Of a stretch of 64,000 bases of DNA, positions 21,144 to 32,550 are shown piece by piece. Both the position numbers and the translations under genes were made by a program. Within the stretch, counting starts at the first letter, position 1. Each line of letters begins with the position of its first letter. The notes beneath the pieces are model-generated. The model had not been told where the DNA came from, made no database searches, and saw only the letters and a program-made list of their open reading frames with translations. The stretch lies in the NCBI GenBank assembly GCA_033182465.1, contig CP137318.1, positions 1,860,001 through 1,924,000 of the forward strand, in the 5' to 3' direction. The stretch is from Sanghuangporus weigelae. Its lineage: Eukaryota; Basidiomycota; Agaricomycetes; Hymenochaetales; Hymenochaetaceae.

Positions 21144-24100
21144 TCAATCGTCTTCTGCAATTCGCTGAGCTCTTCTGGCAAGCTGAGTGATCAAATATAA
21201 TTAGTCCGGAGTCGAAGTCAATGAATCATTTCACACTCACAGCGGCCGCGAGATCCATTTGTCCCAGTGCAGCACCAGGAGGGGCCTTCACTCCGCTTCC
21301 AGGGCGGGGTGGTGCCGATGGTACTCCCGAAACTGGTCGTGGGGCCGTTGGGATGGGCGGCTTTCCTGGAACTTTCGGTTTTGAGGCTAACGGAGGCGGC
21401 GCAGGCTTTGGCTTTGCTGCGACAGGAGGAGTAGGCTTATTTCCGATCACGCTTGCAGGACGGGAGTGTCCAGGACTCGGATCGTTTGAATCTGACGAAA
21501 TGTTCTTCTTCCACGGCACAGCGGAACCGTTCGCGGGTACCATTCCAGGAAATACTGCGACCGGCTTTGCATTCGCATCAGCTGCGACAGACCTGAGTGG
21601 AGTAACTCTAACAGCAGGCCCAAAGCTTTCAGGTACGACGCCCGGTACTGGCGGTGGCCGTCGACCTGCTGATGGCGGCGGTGGATGCGCGTGAACAGCT
21701 TTCGGTTTCGGAGGCACGAGCTCAAGATAATTGCTGGGTGTCCAGCCTTCTTCGCCGTTTTTCTTTACTAGCCACCAGCCATTGTCGTCCTTCTCGACAA
21801 GCTCGACCAGATCGCCTTTCTGTAAAGACATTTCCCCCGGTTGTCCCTCAAATGCAAATCTGGCCTTGTACATCTCCGCCTCAGGCTCTTCAGGAGGGGG
21901 AGGTGGGGGCGGGGGAGCCGGAGGGGCGGCGGCTCTAACAGGTGGAGGTGCTGGTGCTGGCGGGGAGCTCACTTTGGCGGAAGGCTGTGCGGGAGCCGCC
22001 GAGGCGGTAGCTTTGCCAGGAGGTGGAGGCGGAGGGGGAGGAGGCGGCACGCCGGCCCCGGTTGAGAACGACTGAACAGCAGGCTTTGGAGCCGACGTCG
22101 CTGAGGGTGCGGCCGGAGCAGGGGCTGGTCGAATCGACGGAGGTAGAGCAGTGACTTTTCCTGGAAGCGACTGAGCTGCCGGCCTTGGCCTTGATGTGGT
22201 TTTCGGTTTCTGAATATATTTATGAGAATACAATCATGGCAATGAAAGATCAGGTGACATACGTCAGGACCTCCCGCCCTGAGGAGCTTGCCTTGAGTGA
22301 TCGGTCTGACAACACCCGGTTTGCGCTTCGCCGGAGGACGAGACAAGCTATTTGGAGGCTCGCCAGATGGTACATGTACAGTATGGCTCTTGTAAGCATC
22401 GTCTCTGGGAACGGTCTCGTCCTTGGCGAACTTGATCTGTGCTCTCTTGTCCTTCTTTTTGGCATAATCGATGCTAAATACACTTTAGTATCCACTTGCT
22501 AATGAAATAATAGGACGAATCATACGTTGGCCCAATGAGAACGTTGATACTCGCTTGGGTAAGTTGTAATAGATGGGTAGTCAGCTCGGTCTTGAAAACG
22601 CAGCTAAATACCGGGTCTCCTTCCTCTGAAATTGTGCAATTAAGGGCCTGAGGAAACTATTGAGCAAGGTGCTTCAAGGACTTTTCTGAAAAAGTACATA
22701 CAACCCAGTCGTCACGCAAGTTAGACATTGCTATGCTCTTAATCGTAATCAGAGGAATTTTGCGTTCCAAATTTGTCACAGTATTTTCGTCTTTGGCTGT
22801 AGTGATCAATATATGAACAGCTTTACTGGTCTTGTGGTGCGACCAGTCAGTACGATCACCTCAATTCAAAATGAATAATGACGTACCACCACCAAGAAAC
22901 GTGGACTTGGCTTGCTAGAACGTCCAAACTTTGAGACCAAAAGCTGAATGCGGCTACTGAAGGAGACCTTCTCGTTCGCTAAACAAGCGATAAGCTGGAG
23001 GCCAAAATGTCTATACTTTGTAAACTTACGAGCAATGCCACAAACCTCCCTAAGCTCCTCGCCCAACGCACTTTTGCCACCAACATCCAAGTAGTCACCC
23101 ATGAACCGTCGATAACTAAGAAGACTGAAGCGCCTGCGTTCTTTCCGTCCAGCTAGAATCTGATGGCCATAGTCTCGAACTTGTGCATACGCGATGCTTT
23201 CCTTGTTGTTTTTCCAGAAGCGCTGGATACGCGTGGCACATTCATTCCTATAACGCTGATAATTCCTCCATGCTCGCTGGATCCGTGACGCCATGTTGTG
23301 CCAGTATCGATCACGCATGTGCTCCAGCGCAAAGAGCTTAAACATGAAGGGTCCAGTCAACACTTGCAGTCGATGCAATGCCTACCTGGAGACAATCTTA
23401 CCGTTTCCGGATTCTTGATGAAAGCTTTCGTAACTCCCATCTGCCATTCCTCTCTTGCGATTCCCGTATCAGTGAGGATACGCTCACATCCAGACCGCGC
23501 ATCTCCCGTCCAGATGTAGTCTCCGGCATAAGATGTAGCAGGTGAAAGGAGGTAGAAGCGTTCGACAACTTTCTCAAAGGTATTACGGTATGCGAAACCA
23601 GCCCGACGGACCCGGATATTCTCTTGCAGCCCGAGATATTTAATTTGGTGCAAAACGGCTTTTGTGTCATACTCCGTGGGACTTCGGTTCTGGTTGGGTT
23701 TGATGGTACGAATGTACGATGGCTGGGCTCGCATGAGGTTCTCGACTAACGCCCCCGCCGATTGCTAACACAAAACCATCAGAACAAAGAGATTTCGTGG
23801 CAGACTAAGTATAATTACCTTGATTCTGTCTCCTGCGGTTGGAGGCCTCTTCTTGCTATTTGGATCAGGTCGATCGGGGAAAATGGTCTGCAAGAATTGG
23901 TTGCTGCTAGAAGCAACGAGATCTAGCAGGTCCTTCACAAGAGTATCCTTATTCTTGTCTGTCATACCTGCAACGTTATACATCACGTCACCGGCATAGT
24001 GCTTGACCAAAAACTGAGCTCCACGTGATTCGAAATGCAGATTCGACGACAGAGCTGAGAGACGCTGAATGAAGCTGTTATCAGCTGCAGTTGGATCAGC

Positions 24101-26017
24101 GTGGGCAGTTGCACAAGCGTCGTTGAGAGCAGCAAAAATTCCGGGAGGCCGCCTCTCTTCTATGAGATCGCACACCACCTTGTTGTTGAAAAACTTGATA
24201 GGTGTCCACTTAATTTGTTCCCGAACATATTCTTCTTGCTCGGTTTTTAAAGTGAGCTCAATGAATATCTGCTGGAGTTTTTCGTTGACGTAGTTGATGC
24301 ACAACTGCTCGAAGGAATTGTCCTGTGGTGGTGATTTAATTAGTCCCGATGCTGGTTTAAACATTAAACAAATACCAACTTCGAAAATTTCAAAACCATA
24401 GATATCCTTTTGAGCCGAATGTCAGACATCATGCAACAACACGAACGCGCAGGGTGGCTTACAAGAATTCCAACAAGCTGAGCGGTCGCCGAACGGGGTT
24501 TCATTGAGACATTTACTCGAGAAACAATCCATTCGAATAGATTGTTATAGATTGCCTTAGCTAGAGCATCTCGTCCGGAGTTCGCCTGCGCTGGATTCAA
24601 CGGGACATCGTAAATAGAGCCTCTGCGTCCGCCTCTCTGTGTCTCTACAACCTTGGTCGTTAACACCTTCTGGACCATTGCAGGGTCAACCTCCATCAGG
24701 TACGCAACGAAGTCAGTAACACTCGTATCTGCAATTTGGGAATTCCCATCGTCCTTTTCGACAAATTGCACATTCCCTAACCATAAGATGATGGCCAACA
24801 TGCGGAAAATCTCAGACTGTTCGTGCTGAGTTAGGCCAATGACTTGCATCGCTTTCTGATTGTCAGGTCCTTGTGAGCGCACTTCGGAAAAGAATATCTT
24901 GAATATCACGCACAATAGTATCGTTGAAGTCCTTAGTGTCATCAATATCCTGAACATCGAGGCAACCACTTCGGCTGATGTATGCATAAGCGTCCGGACC
25001 TTGAATGCCAAACATCTCTACAATGGCTGTCATTCACCAGAGAGTGGCATAATATCCATCAAAAACACTCACCTCGTTGCTCTGGTGATGCAGCTTTAGT
25101 GAACTGATAAAATATATGAAAATCTCGCTCATTATCTATCTGCTGGACAACGCGGCCCTTTTCTAACAGATAATTCGTGATCTGAGCACCGATAGGTTCA
25201 CCGCGCTCGTTGAACATAATTTCCAGGTATTTCCCCTACGTCATGCTCAGCACAGTGTGATGATACGTCGTAATTGCCACTTACATGTCGACTTGAGTTA
25301 TTGTTACGAAGGGTCTTGGCACAACCAAAGCTTTCAAGTAGAGGATTGGTGGCCAGCACCATGTCTTTTATCTCCTGAATGCTACTATCTTCCCCTCCTG
25401 ACACCGCGGCAATGTACTGCATAATGCGTTTTGCGGCCTCGGTCTTGCCTGCACCTGATTCGCCAGTGATGATAACGCACTGATTCTCATGGTATGCGTT
25501 CATGTTGTAGTAGGCAGATTCGGCAATACTATAGACGTGCGGTGGCATTTCCAGCCTGTTCTTTCCTTTGTAGCTCTGGAGAACAGAGTCGGTGTATATG
25601 CCCAAGTCTATCATCCCAATCAAGACGCCAGTTGTATAGAGTATACAATTACGCACCTCTGAACGGATTGACCGATATCAAGACAGAGCCGATATACGTG
25701 TATATATCTCCATTCTTCCATCTCTTTTCCAGGTTGTCATTGATGGCTTCGTTAGTGATCTGAGTGAGCAATGTCATATCGGACACGCCGACTTGCTTCT
25801 TCTTGAAGCCCTCCTTCCAATCCGCCTACAGGACTTATCAGCACACATTAAGCAGTCTATTGAAGAAACTCGCTACCTTCGCGAATTTACCCGTGGATGC
25901 GCCTCCAAACGCCTTCTTGGGCGCAGCGGCGCCCTTCTTGCCAGCCTTCTTCGAAGGTGCCTACATTTATCTTGTAAACATGCTGAGATCAACGAGTCTC
26001 AATTCAGTACTTGCCAT
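21144..26017 (-). CDS. MYO1: Class I myosin (Myo3/Myo5/MyoA type)
   Basis: Motor domain: P-loop GESGAGKT, switch I region NNNSSRH, and the switch II/relay region starting [20 protein letters not shown]. The TEDS-site serine lies in [13 protein letters not shown] upstream of [14 protein letters not shown], the usual Pak/PKA-family control site of fungal myosin I. Next come IQ motifs ([20 protein letters not shown] and following), the TH1 lipid-binding tail, a Pro-rich TH2 region, an SH3 domain ([20 protein letters not shown]), more polyproline, and a short acidic end ([11 protein letters not shown]) resembling the Arp2/3-activating CA motif. The protein should drive actin patch assembly and endocytosis at the plasma membrane. 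The start [11 protein letters not shown] is reached only if a GC-AG intron (25961-26014) follows the ATG directly. Length is roughly 1,250 aa. Confidence 0.94.
25961..26014 (-). other. GC-AG intron directly after the myosin I start codon
   Basis: The ATG (26017-26015) is followed at once by GCAAGT, the consensus GC-type 5' splice site. A 54-bp intron ends in TAG before GCACCTTCG. Splicing there gives Met-Ala-Pro-Ser-Lys-Lys, the normal start of basidiomycete myosin I. Using the GT two bases later puts the next exon out of frame. Confidence 0.8.
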
Positions 26018-26286
26018 GATCGAGCGCCTTCGAGTTTACTGGGCTAATAATGTGCAACAGTCTGTAGGCGTGGGGCAAGTCAAGTCAAATAGTAACAAGG
26101 AAGAGAGAATTAGAAAGTGCTTTCAACGAACGCGACTGCACTGCCCGGCTGTGGCTGTGCTATCGTCACCGCTTTCAGGTGACTACGGAGACCTATGCAT
26201 ATGAATGAAATAAAATAAAAATATCCTCAAGATGCCGTCGAATACGACAATTATTACGATCACTCTTGTAAATAATATTCCATTAG

Positions 26287-28407
26287 CTAGGATACATTTA
26301 CGCCTGAATCCATGAGCCATTTCAAGACTTCAGCGGTTGGTTGCAAAACTGCTTCCGGCACACCGTTCTGTCCAGCAGACCGGACAATGTCTGTAAGCGC
26401 GTTGGCAATGCCATGTCGGACCGCTTCTGAAGCGATTTTATTTCGCAATTCGTCATCAGACAAGTTCATGAAAATGTTTCGGATACAAACAACGCCTCTG
26501 TGCACAAGGCCAGGACTGCCTGCTCCATTCCGACGCCCACGCTCTTCATCCTCGGTGAAATCGATAAGGGACTTCAGAATAAGAAATACGCGATGGTGCT
26601 CAAACTCGAGGAGCGCAACTAGTCTACATGCAGTCGGAGAACCTGTCAGGACTGCAAGCGCTCCAGACGCGGCAAGCCTCGTCGGCTCATCGTCGACATC
26701 AGCTAGAGCAATTAATACATGTAATCGCGACTTGGAAGCGTTGAGTTTGGAGGATTCCGACGAATCATCTCCGTCTCCAGAGAATCTGTTGAAAGCCAGT
26801 TCGCTGCCCGAGACGAGATTGCAGGTTAGCTCCGTAGCAGCACGTCTGACCATTTGGTTTTCGTCAAGAAAAAGGAATTCTAGTTTGCCGAGAATTCCAT
26901 CTGCGAGAGCCACCCGATCCGCGAGCTCAGGACTAGCGGATGCGATGTTCGTAAGCGCCATTAACGCTTCAAAGCGCTGTAATAATGTCGATGATGAATG
27001 TTGTAGGATGAAGGCCAAGGGCCTGATTGCTTCGATGGTAGCATTCTCGTCGGGACCAAAAACCTGCATCGGAGATGCGGTAATCGCTAGTTTCGCCAAA
27101 GCTTGTAAGGATATCAAGTCTGCGTATTCAATGCTAGCTTTCTTTGATGAATTCATTGATTGGGAGTCGGGATGTTGTTGCGACGCTCGTATAATGGTCA
27201 TCAGTGCCTTTGCGCCGCCGGATTGAAGAATTCTCCCCCTGTTGTCCTTGTCTTCGATTAGACCTAAAAACGCCTTTCCCACGATCGCACGAGCCATTCC
27301 GCTATCAGTTGCCCGAGTAATGGAGACTAACAATTCTGGTGCACCAGCTGCGACAAGACGCTTTGCCCTGGACCTCACATGTTCGTCATCGTCCAAACTT
27401 TCTTCCGACGTAGATTGCTCCTTGTTCCCTTCTGTTCTCGAGGTATTAGGTTGAGCCATTCGTTTCAAGCGTTCGATTTGAGCCTGCTCCTCCGTTAGAT
27501 GAGGACGATAAGAGCATAGATTCGCGGTGATGGCGGCTAGGCCGAAGGGTATCGTACCGAAGTCCTCAACCGATGATACTTTCTGTTCAAGGGAAGAACG
27601 GAAAGATATTATTTTCTTGAGCAGTACATCATCATCCGCGATACGAGACTTGAAGGAGGGTATCGTGCTAAGGTACGCTAGGCCCTCTACCGTATCGGCC
27701 ATATCCCGGATGCTGCTCTCCGACCTGACCAGGGTGTCACGGAAGGTTGTAAACAGCTCTTCTCTCCTTTGATCTGCGGAAGCTTTGTTTGTTACATTGG
27801 CGACATCAACGTTTCCAGAGCCGACTCCTTGCAAGGACTTGAGCAGGGCCAGCGAGACGGCTGCTCTCATCTTGATATCTGTCGAGTGACGGAAAGTTGT
27901 CTCTAACCAGGAAGTACACCGAGGCGACAAACATTCTCGACATGATTTGTAGCCGCAAGAAGAGGCAAGCACGCTCGCCACGACAGCTGCAAGTTGCACG
28001 GATGAAGGAAAGAGCTCGAGTGAATCCATCATGGAGTCTTGAAATCCGTCACGGCGAAATAAAGCCGCGGCTGTTCTCCAGTCCACAGCGAACAGGGCAG
28101 CGACAAAGGAAAGTGCTTCAAGCAGTGACCGCTCCTCCACATCCGCAAGCTTTCCCTCGAGGCTCCGTAGGAATAAATGCAGAATGTTATGCGTTCCAGG
28201 GTCATCCTCTGCCGACGAAACCGGAGAAATACGCCTATGATGGTGACATATAGAAGAGAGAACCACAAATGCCCTCGCTCGAGTTGCGGATTGAGTCGTG
28301 GGTGTGAACAAAGTTGTTAATCGAGCATATTTATCAGACAAGACGTGCTCATTCCGATTTGTATTCCGCAAAATACTATCAAGGAATTCATCATCGTTGG
28401 AGTCCAT
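26287..28407 (-). CDS. SHE4: UCS-domain myosin chaperone (She4/Cro1/UNC-45 type), 706 aa
   Basis: A single uninterrupted frame of 706 codons made of armadillo-like helical repeats. UCS-domain landmarks include VEGLAYLSTIPSFKSRI, GKAFLGLIEDKDNRGRILQ, GGAKALMTI, RFEALMALTNIASASPELAD, MVRRAATELTCNLV, RLAASGALAVLTGSP and a C-terminal VHRGVVCIRNIF block. UCS proteins bind unfolded myosin motor domains, assist folding and protect them from degradation; yeast She4 serves class I and V myosins. The N-terminus lacks a TPR domain, as in fungal rather than animal UNC-45. The gene lies 269 bp upstream of the class I myosin start on the same strand. It is one of the few intronless genes in this window. 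Confidence 0.9.
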   Translation of the reverse strand: MDSNDDEFLDSILRNTNRNEHVLSDKYARLTTLFTPTTQSATRARAFVVLSSICHHHRRISPVSSAEDDPGTHNILHLFLRSLEGKLADVEERSLLEALSFVAALFAVDWRTAAALFRRDGFQDSMMDSLELFPSSVQLAAVVASVLASSCGYKSCRECLSPRCTSWLETTFRHSTDIKMRAAVSLALLKSLQGVGSGNVDVANVTNKASADQRREELFTTFRDTLVRSESSIRDMADTVEGLAYLSTIPSFKSRIADDDVLLKKIISFRSSLEQKVSSVEDFGTIPFGLAAITANLCSYRPHLTEEQAQIERLKRMAQPNTSRTEGNKEQSTSEESLDDDEHVRSRAKRLVAAGAPELLVSITRATDSGMARAIVGKAFLGLIEDKDNRGRILQSGGAKALMTIIRASQQHPDSQSMNSSKKASIEYADLISLQALAKLAITASPMQVFGPDENATIEAIRPLAFILQHSSSTLLQRFEALMALTNIASASPELADRVALADGILGKLEFLFLDENQMVRRAATELTCNLVSGSELAFNRFSGDGDDSSESSKLNASKSRLHVLIALADVDDEPTRLAASGALAVLTGSPTACRLVALLEFEHHRVFLILKSLIDFTEDEERGRRNGAGSPGLVHRGVVCIRNIFMNLSDDELRNKIASEAVRHGIANALTDIVRSAGQNGVPEAVLQPTAEVLKWLMDSGVNVS

Positions 28408-28651
28408 TTACGTGTCGTCGCTGGAGTGAACTTCGACTGGTTAAGTCCTCAACTCATAACTATAACTCAACTAACTGAAAGTTTGATTCCAATTCGGTCA
28501 CCTGACGTAATTAGATAAAGAAAAGATATCCCACTTATTACACATCCTACTTATTACATTACACGAGTGTTCTAAAAGGTTATGCAGTCTTCTCGTTGTC
28601 TTGTCGTCTCTTGTGCATGGCGCGAACAGCACAGGCGTAAGTATGCTGAGC

Positions 28652-30504
28652 TCATATTGGTTCGGAGTCCGTATCAAATATTTGAGATTCTACCTCCTCC
28701 AAGCTTAAAGCAGGCGTTGAAGAGTCTCGCTTCCGTTTCTTGCCTTTCGATCTCGTATAAACAACAGCGTTAGCATTCGGGTCATCGTATCTAGATCATT
28801 CTTTAGTTTAAACCGGATATTGAAAAGAAAACAATATACATTCGAGTGGTATGCAGTACGTAGCCGCCTGAACCAGGTGTAGTCATCACTGGATGTGTAC
28901 GTCCCGGCAGGACCTATACGAACTTTCGTCAGTTTCATCCGAGACAAGAGGGTGCGTGAGCCCCAACCTGATATTGCCGCAGCCAACCTTCCGTTATCGA
29001 TGGACTGAGGTATTCCGGAAGCGGTTTCATCCTTGCTTGTACCTCTGCCAGGACCTGACCCGAGGTTAATTGCGTTAACTTCGGTCCAGAAACCTTACCT
29101 GTATGAAAGGGCTATGGATAACGATAGAAGCCGAGCCGGCCAAATATCTGCACAGCTTCTCAATAATCGAGAAGGGTTCATAGTCACTGGCGACTAGGAG
29201 GCTAATAACAAGCAGATAAAAGTGAAAAAAGGGCAGGAGAATAGGAATACGGAAACACTTACGCATCGAATTCACCCGCAAAGAGCTTATCCCTAGTACT
29301 GAAAAGATTTCCGACCACTTTTTTGCGTTTATTATAACGACTCTTTTGCCTTTCTGATCTATAACCCCCCGATTCTGGTTCGAACGGAGGTACGACTGCC
29401 ACCGTGTCAGGCCATTTTCAGAGTCAGGAAGCACGACACTTACTGGGTGTATGATCTTCGTCCGCTGTGGCCCAATTGAGCGACGAAAGTATTTCATTGA
29501 CCACGTCCTCGTCGAAGTTCATGTGCGACATGATCGGATATGCCGGCGGTGATTCCACATCGCACACTGTAATTATTCTTCCTTCGTCTAATGAAGTCAG
29601 AATTTATTGTATCTTGAACCACCAGAAGCTCACCCCCTAAGCGCTCCAAAACCGCACTGACTAGTAGGCCAGATGCCTCATCGACAACGAGATATCGTCC
29701 CCCAGGCCTAACGCCAGCAAGATTCATCATCTGCGCGAGAGTATCAGGTCGGATCTCTCTTATACGACTCCTATCCTTGTTGAACCAATAATTGCAAACA
29801 TTGTGCAACGTTGGTTCGATAGTCGCAAACATTTTTGAGAATCTACGGATATCTTTATGGTATCCTGTTAAGAGATGTCAGATGCAAACACGCACTTTGC
29901 TTCCTTGCGTTTCTTATACTTCTCCTTGCTATACTCTGTCTTGAGGGTATAGTTCGCGTGTTGCTCAATCTGACGTTTGATGATTTCCTACTAGTTTTTC
30001 TTGGTTAACTTGACTGTGAGGATCCGAATGAAGTACATACCGATGCGTGCACGCCAGAGCGCTTTAATGCCTCAATCTCCAGTGAAGTCAGAGGTTGAAC
30101 AATGTTTCCATCAGTAATATATTCATTAGTTGCATCGGTATCTTCTGCAGAAACATTTCTCGATTCGATGAGTGACCCATCTTCGGAAGGAACTGGCTAG
30201 CACTCGCCTAGTTCATTCATAGACTTTGGAGGAAGAATCTTGAGCTTCTTCTCGACAATCTCATACGCAAGCCCATACGGTTGACCTATAAGTGCGCTAG
30301 AATTGAAGGACCCATATTTGCCGAAAGAGATAGTCCTGACAAGAATTCAGGATGAGCACAAACGAACGACCGAGAGCAGACATACGTATTCTTTCCGAGC
30401 TTTACGTTCCTGATATCCCCACTTGGCAACTGAAGAAGGACCGAGTGCCCTTCTTGTATGAATGATCGTGAGGGGCCTGCAATTGACGAGTTCTCAGAGT
30501 CCAT
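28652..30504 (-). CDS. TRM6: tRNA m1A58 methyltransferase non-catalytic subunit Trm6/Gcd10, with an in-frame TAG
   Basis: The order of blocks matches Trm6: IQEGHSVLLQLPSGDIRNVK, then IGQPYGLAYEI, then DATNEYITDGNIVQPLTSLE, RSGVHASEIIKRQIEQHANY, TEYSKEKYKKRKEAK, NVCNYWFNKDRSRIREIRPD, NLAGVRPGGRYLVVDEASGL, DKLFAGEFDALLVASDYEP, LAGSASIVIHSPFIQ and YQVLPGRTHPVMTTPGSGGY. The C-terminus is ESQIFDTDSEPI. Trm6 pairs with catalytic Trm61 to methylate A58 of tRNAs, including initiator tRNA, in the nucleus. At 30197-30199 there is an in-frame TAG at codon 86, in the poorly conserved linker (ELGEC-stop-PVPSEDG). Reading frame and homology resume directly after it, and no splice pair removes it in frame. 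It is therefore a nonsense allele, an assembly error, or a readthrough site. Confidence 0.85.
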
Positions 30505-30698
30505 ATGAAGTGGAAAGCAAAAGTTTTTGTCTGGTTGGGAAACCGGAAAGGGCAGAGACCGTAGCCGATCTGATTCAATTGCCGAACGCGTGCTATGCTA
30601 GTAGCGCGCAAGTATAAATCGATCCGCGAGTTGGCAACGCGTAAGACACGCTTCATTGTCGACTACCAGCACACCTTTCTCAGCACCAAGCAGTTGCA

Positions 30699-32385
30699 AT
30701 GGATGAAGAGTACGATGTAGGTTATCATCGCCTTCTCTTCCTTCCAGCCTTTCATCTGATCTGATTCAATGTAGGTCATCGTTCTTGGTACAGGTCTCAC
30801 GGAGTGCATCCTCTCGGGTTTGTTGTCCGTAGAAGGCAAGAAAGTCTTGCACATGGATAGAAACGACTACTATGGTGGCGACAGTGCCAGCTTGAATCTG
30901 ACCCAGGTTTGTTTTGATCATCGTGCCGCGATAGTTCACTTTGTTTATGCGAATGTCGTTCTTTAGCTGTTCCGGAAGTTTAGACCAGACCAAACCCCAC
31001 CAGCTGAGCTCGGCCGCGATAGAGACTATGCGATTGACCTTATCCCGAAGTTCATCATCGCATCGGGAGAGTTGACTAGGATTCTCGTTCATACGGACGT
31101 GACACGCTATCTGGAATTTAAGCAGATCGCAGGAAGTTTCGTTTACCGAGATGGCAAGATTTCAAAGGTTCCAAGCACTGAGATGGAGGCAGTAAGGAGT
31201 CCCCTCATGGGATTGTTCGAAAAGCGTCGTGCAAAGAAATTCTTCGAGTTCTTGCAGGGATGGAAGGATGATGACCCAGCTACTCACCAAGGTAAGCATC
31301 CTAAGTGGTTATGTCCATATTTTACCCTGAAATTCATTCTCCAAGGTGTCGATCTGGACAAGGACAGTATGAAATCTGTTTATGAAAAGTTCGGCCTCGA
31401 GCCGGGCACCCAGGACTTCATTGGACACGCTATGGCGTTGTACTTGGACGACGAGTAAGCTACATAAGACACGATATTGCAGTCAGACTGAATCAGGCTT
31501 TCAAACAGCTATATCAATAAACCTGCTCGTCCCGCGTACGATCGTATTATTCTCTACACTTCTTCGATGGCTCGCTATGGAAAGTCGCCGTACATCTATC
31601 CGCTTTATGGACTTGGAGAACTGCCCCAGGCCTTTGCCCGTCTCAGTGCCATCTATGGCGGTACTTACATGTTGGACAAGTCGATCGATGAAATTGTCAC
31701 AGATGCAGATGGTAGATTCGTTGGTGTCAGGAGTGGTGAAGAAACTGTCAAAGCAAAGCAAGTCATTGGTGATCCCAGTTATTTCGGGGCTGGTCAAATG
31801 AAAGATGGTGGCAAGATGCGCGTCGTTGAGGAAGGGAAAGTCGTTCGAGCCATTTGCTTCCTCAAACATCCTATACCCGGCACAGAGGGTGCAGATAGTG
31901 TCCAAATTATCATTCCGCAGAATCAAGTCAGAAGGAGAAACGGCACGTAGTACATCAGTTGGCACTTGCTTCTATGACACTCATGTTCTGTTACAGACAT
32001 CTACATTGCTATGGTCTCGTCTACTCATAACGTCTGCGCTAAGGACATTTACGTGGCCATTGTCAGCACGATTGTCGAGACAGACAAGCCCGAGTTGGAA
32101 ATCAGGCCTGGCCTCGACCTGTTGGGCCCGATTTATGACAAGTCGGTCTTTCCTGCTCTTCTTCATATCAGCTATTATTAACCATCGTCTCATTTCAGAT
32201 TTGTTTCGGTTTCTCCACTGTATACTCCAACTACGACCGGCCAAGATGACAATATCTTCATAACTAAATCCTACGACGCAACATCCCACTTCGAGACGGT
32301 GGTCGAGGACGTCCACGATGTCTGGAAGAGAGTCGTCGGCTCCGATCTGGTTTTGAAGAAGCGTGAAGTTCAAGTCGAACAGTAA
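30699..32385 (+). CDS. GDI1: Rab GDP-dissociation inhibitor (GDI), 449 aa
   Basis: Seven exons (30699-30716, 30775-30906, 30967-31291, 31346-31454, 31509-31942, 31997-32141, 32199-32385) total 1,350 nt, the usual GDI length. Family signatures are [40 protein letters not shown], the Rab-binding region [51 protein letters not shown] with GGTYML, and [18 protein letters not shown] extracts prenylated GDP-bound Rab proteins from membranes and recycles them through the cytosol, so it supports all vesicle traffic and is normally an essential single-copy gene. The intron after exon 5 appears to start with GC rather than GT (AACG|GCACGT). Divergent start codons of this gene and TRM6 are 194 bp apart. 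Confidence 0.95.
31943..31996 (+). other. Probable GC-AG intron in the GDI gene
   Basis: Only a junction after AACG followed by GCACGT restores the conserved reading [15 protein letters not shown]. The nearby GT (AC|GTAGTA) gives the wrong phase with the only usable acceptor, TTACAG at 31996. The donor is a weaker match to GC consensus than the other two in this window. Confidence 0.65.
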
Positions 32386-32550
32386 GTGGCTTGGTTTTGA
32401 TGTCGTCCTCACTGGACCCTTTCCTTCCTTTTATACAATGAACCAGTAATAAGAAGAATTTTGTACTTTTGTCGCCGATGGAGTTTCTCCAATACAGATT
32501 GGTTTTGATAGAATGCAGATGCTAGCAGTCTTATCTTATAGAAAGATATA

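Noticed and set aside
21731-22075. Gly-rich plus-strand frame over the myosin gene
   Set aside because: It is the antisense shadow of the polyproline and SH3 coding region of myosin I.
26312-27226. 304-codon plus-strand frame
   Set aside because: Antisense shadow of the UCS-domain chaperone gene, which has clear family similarity.
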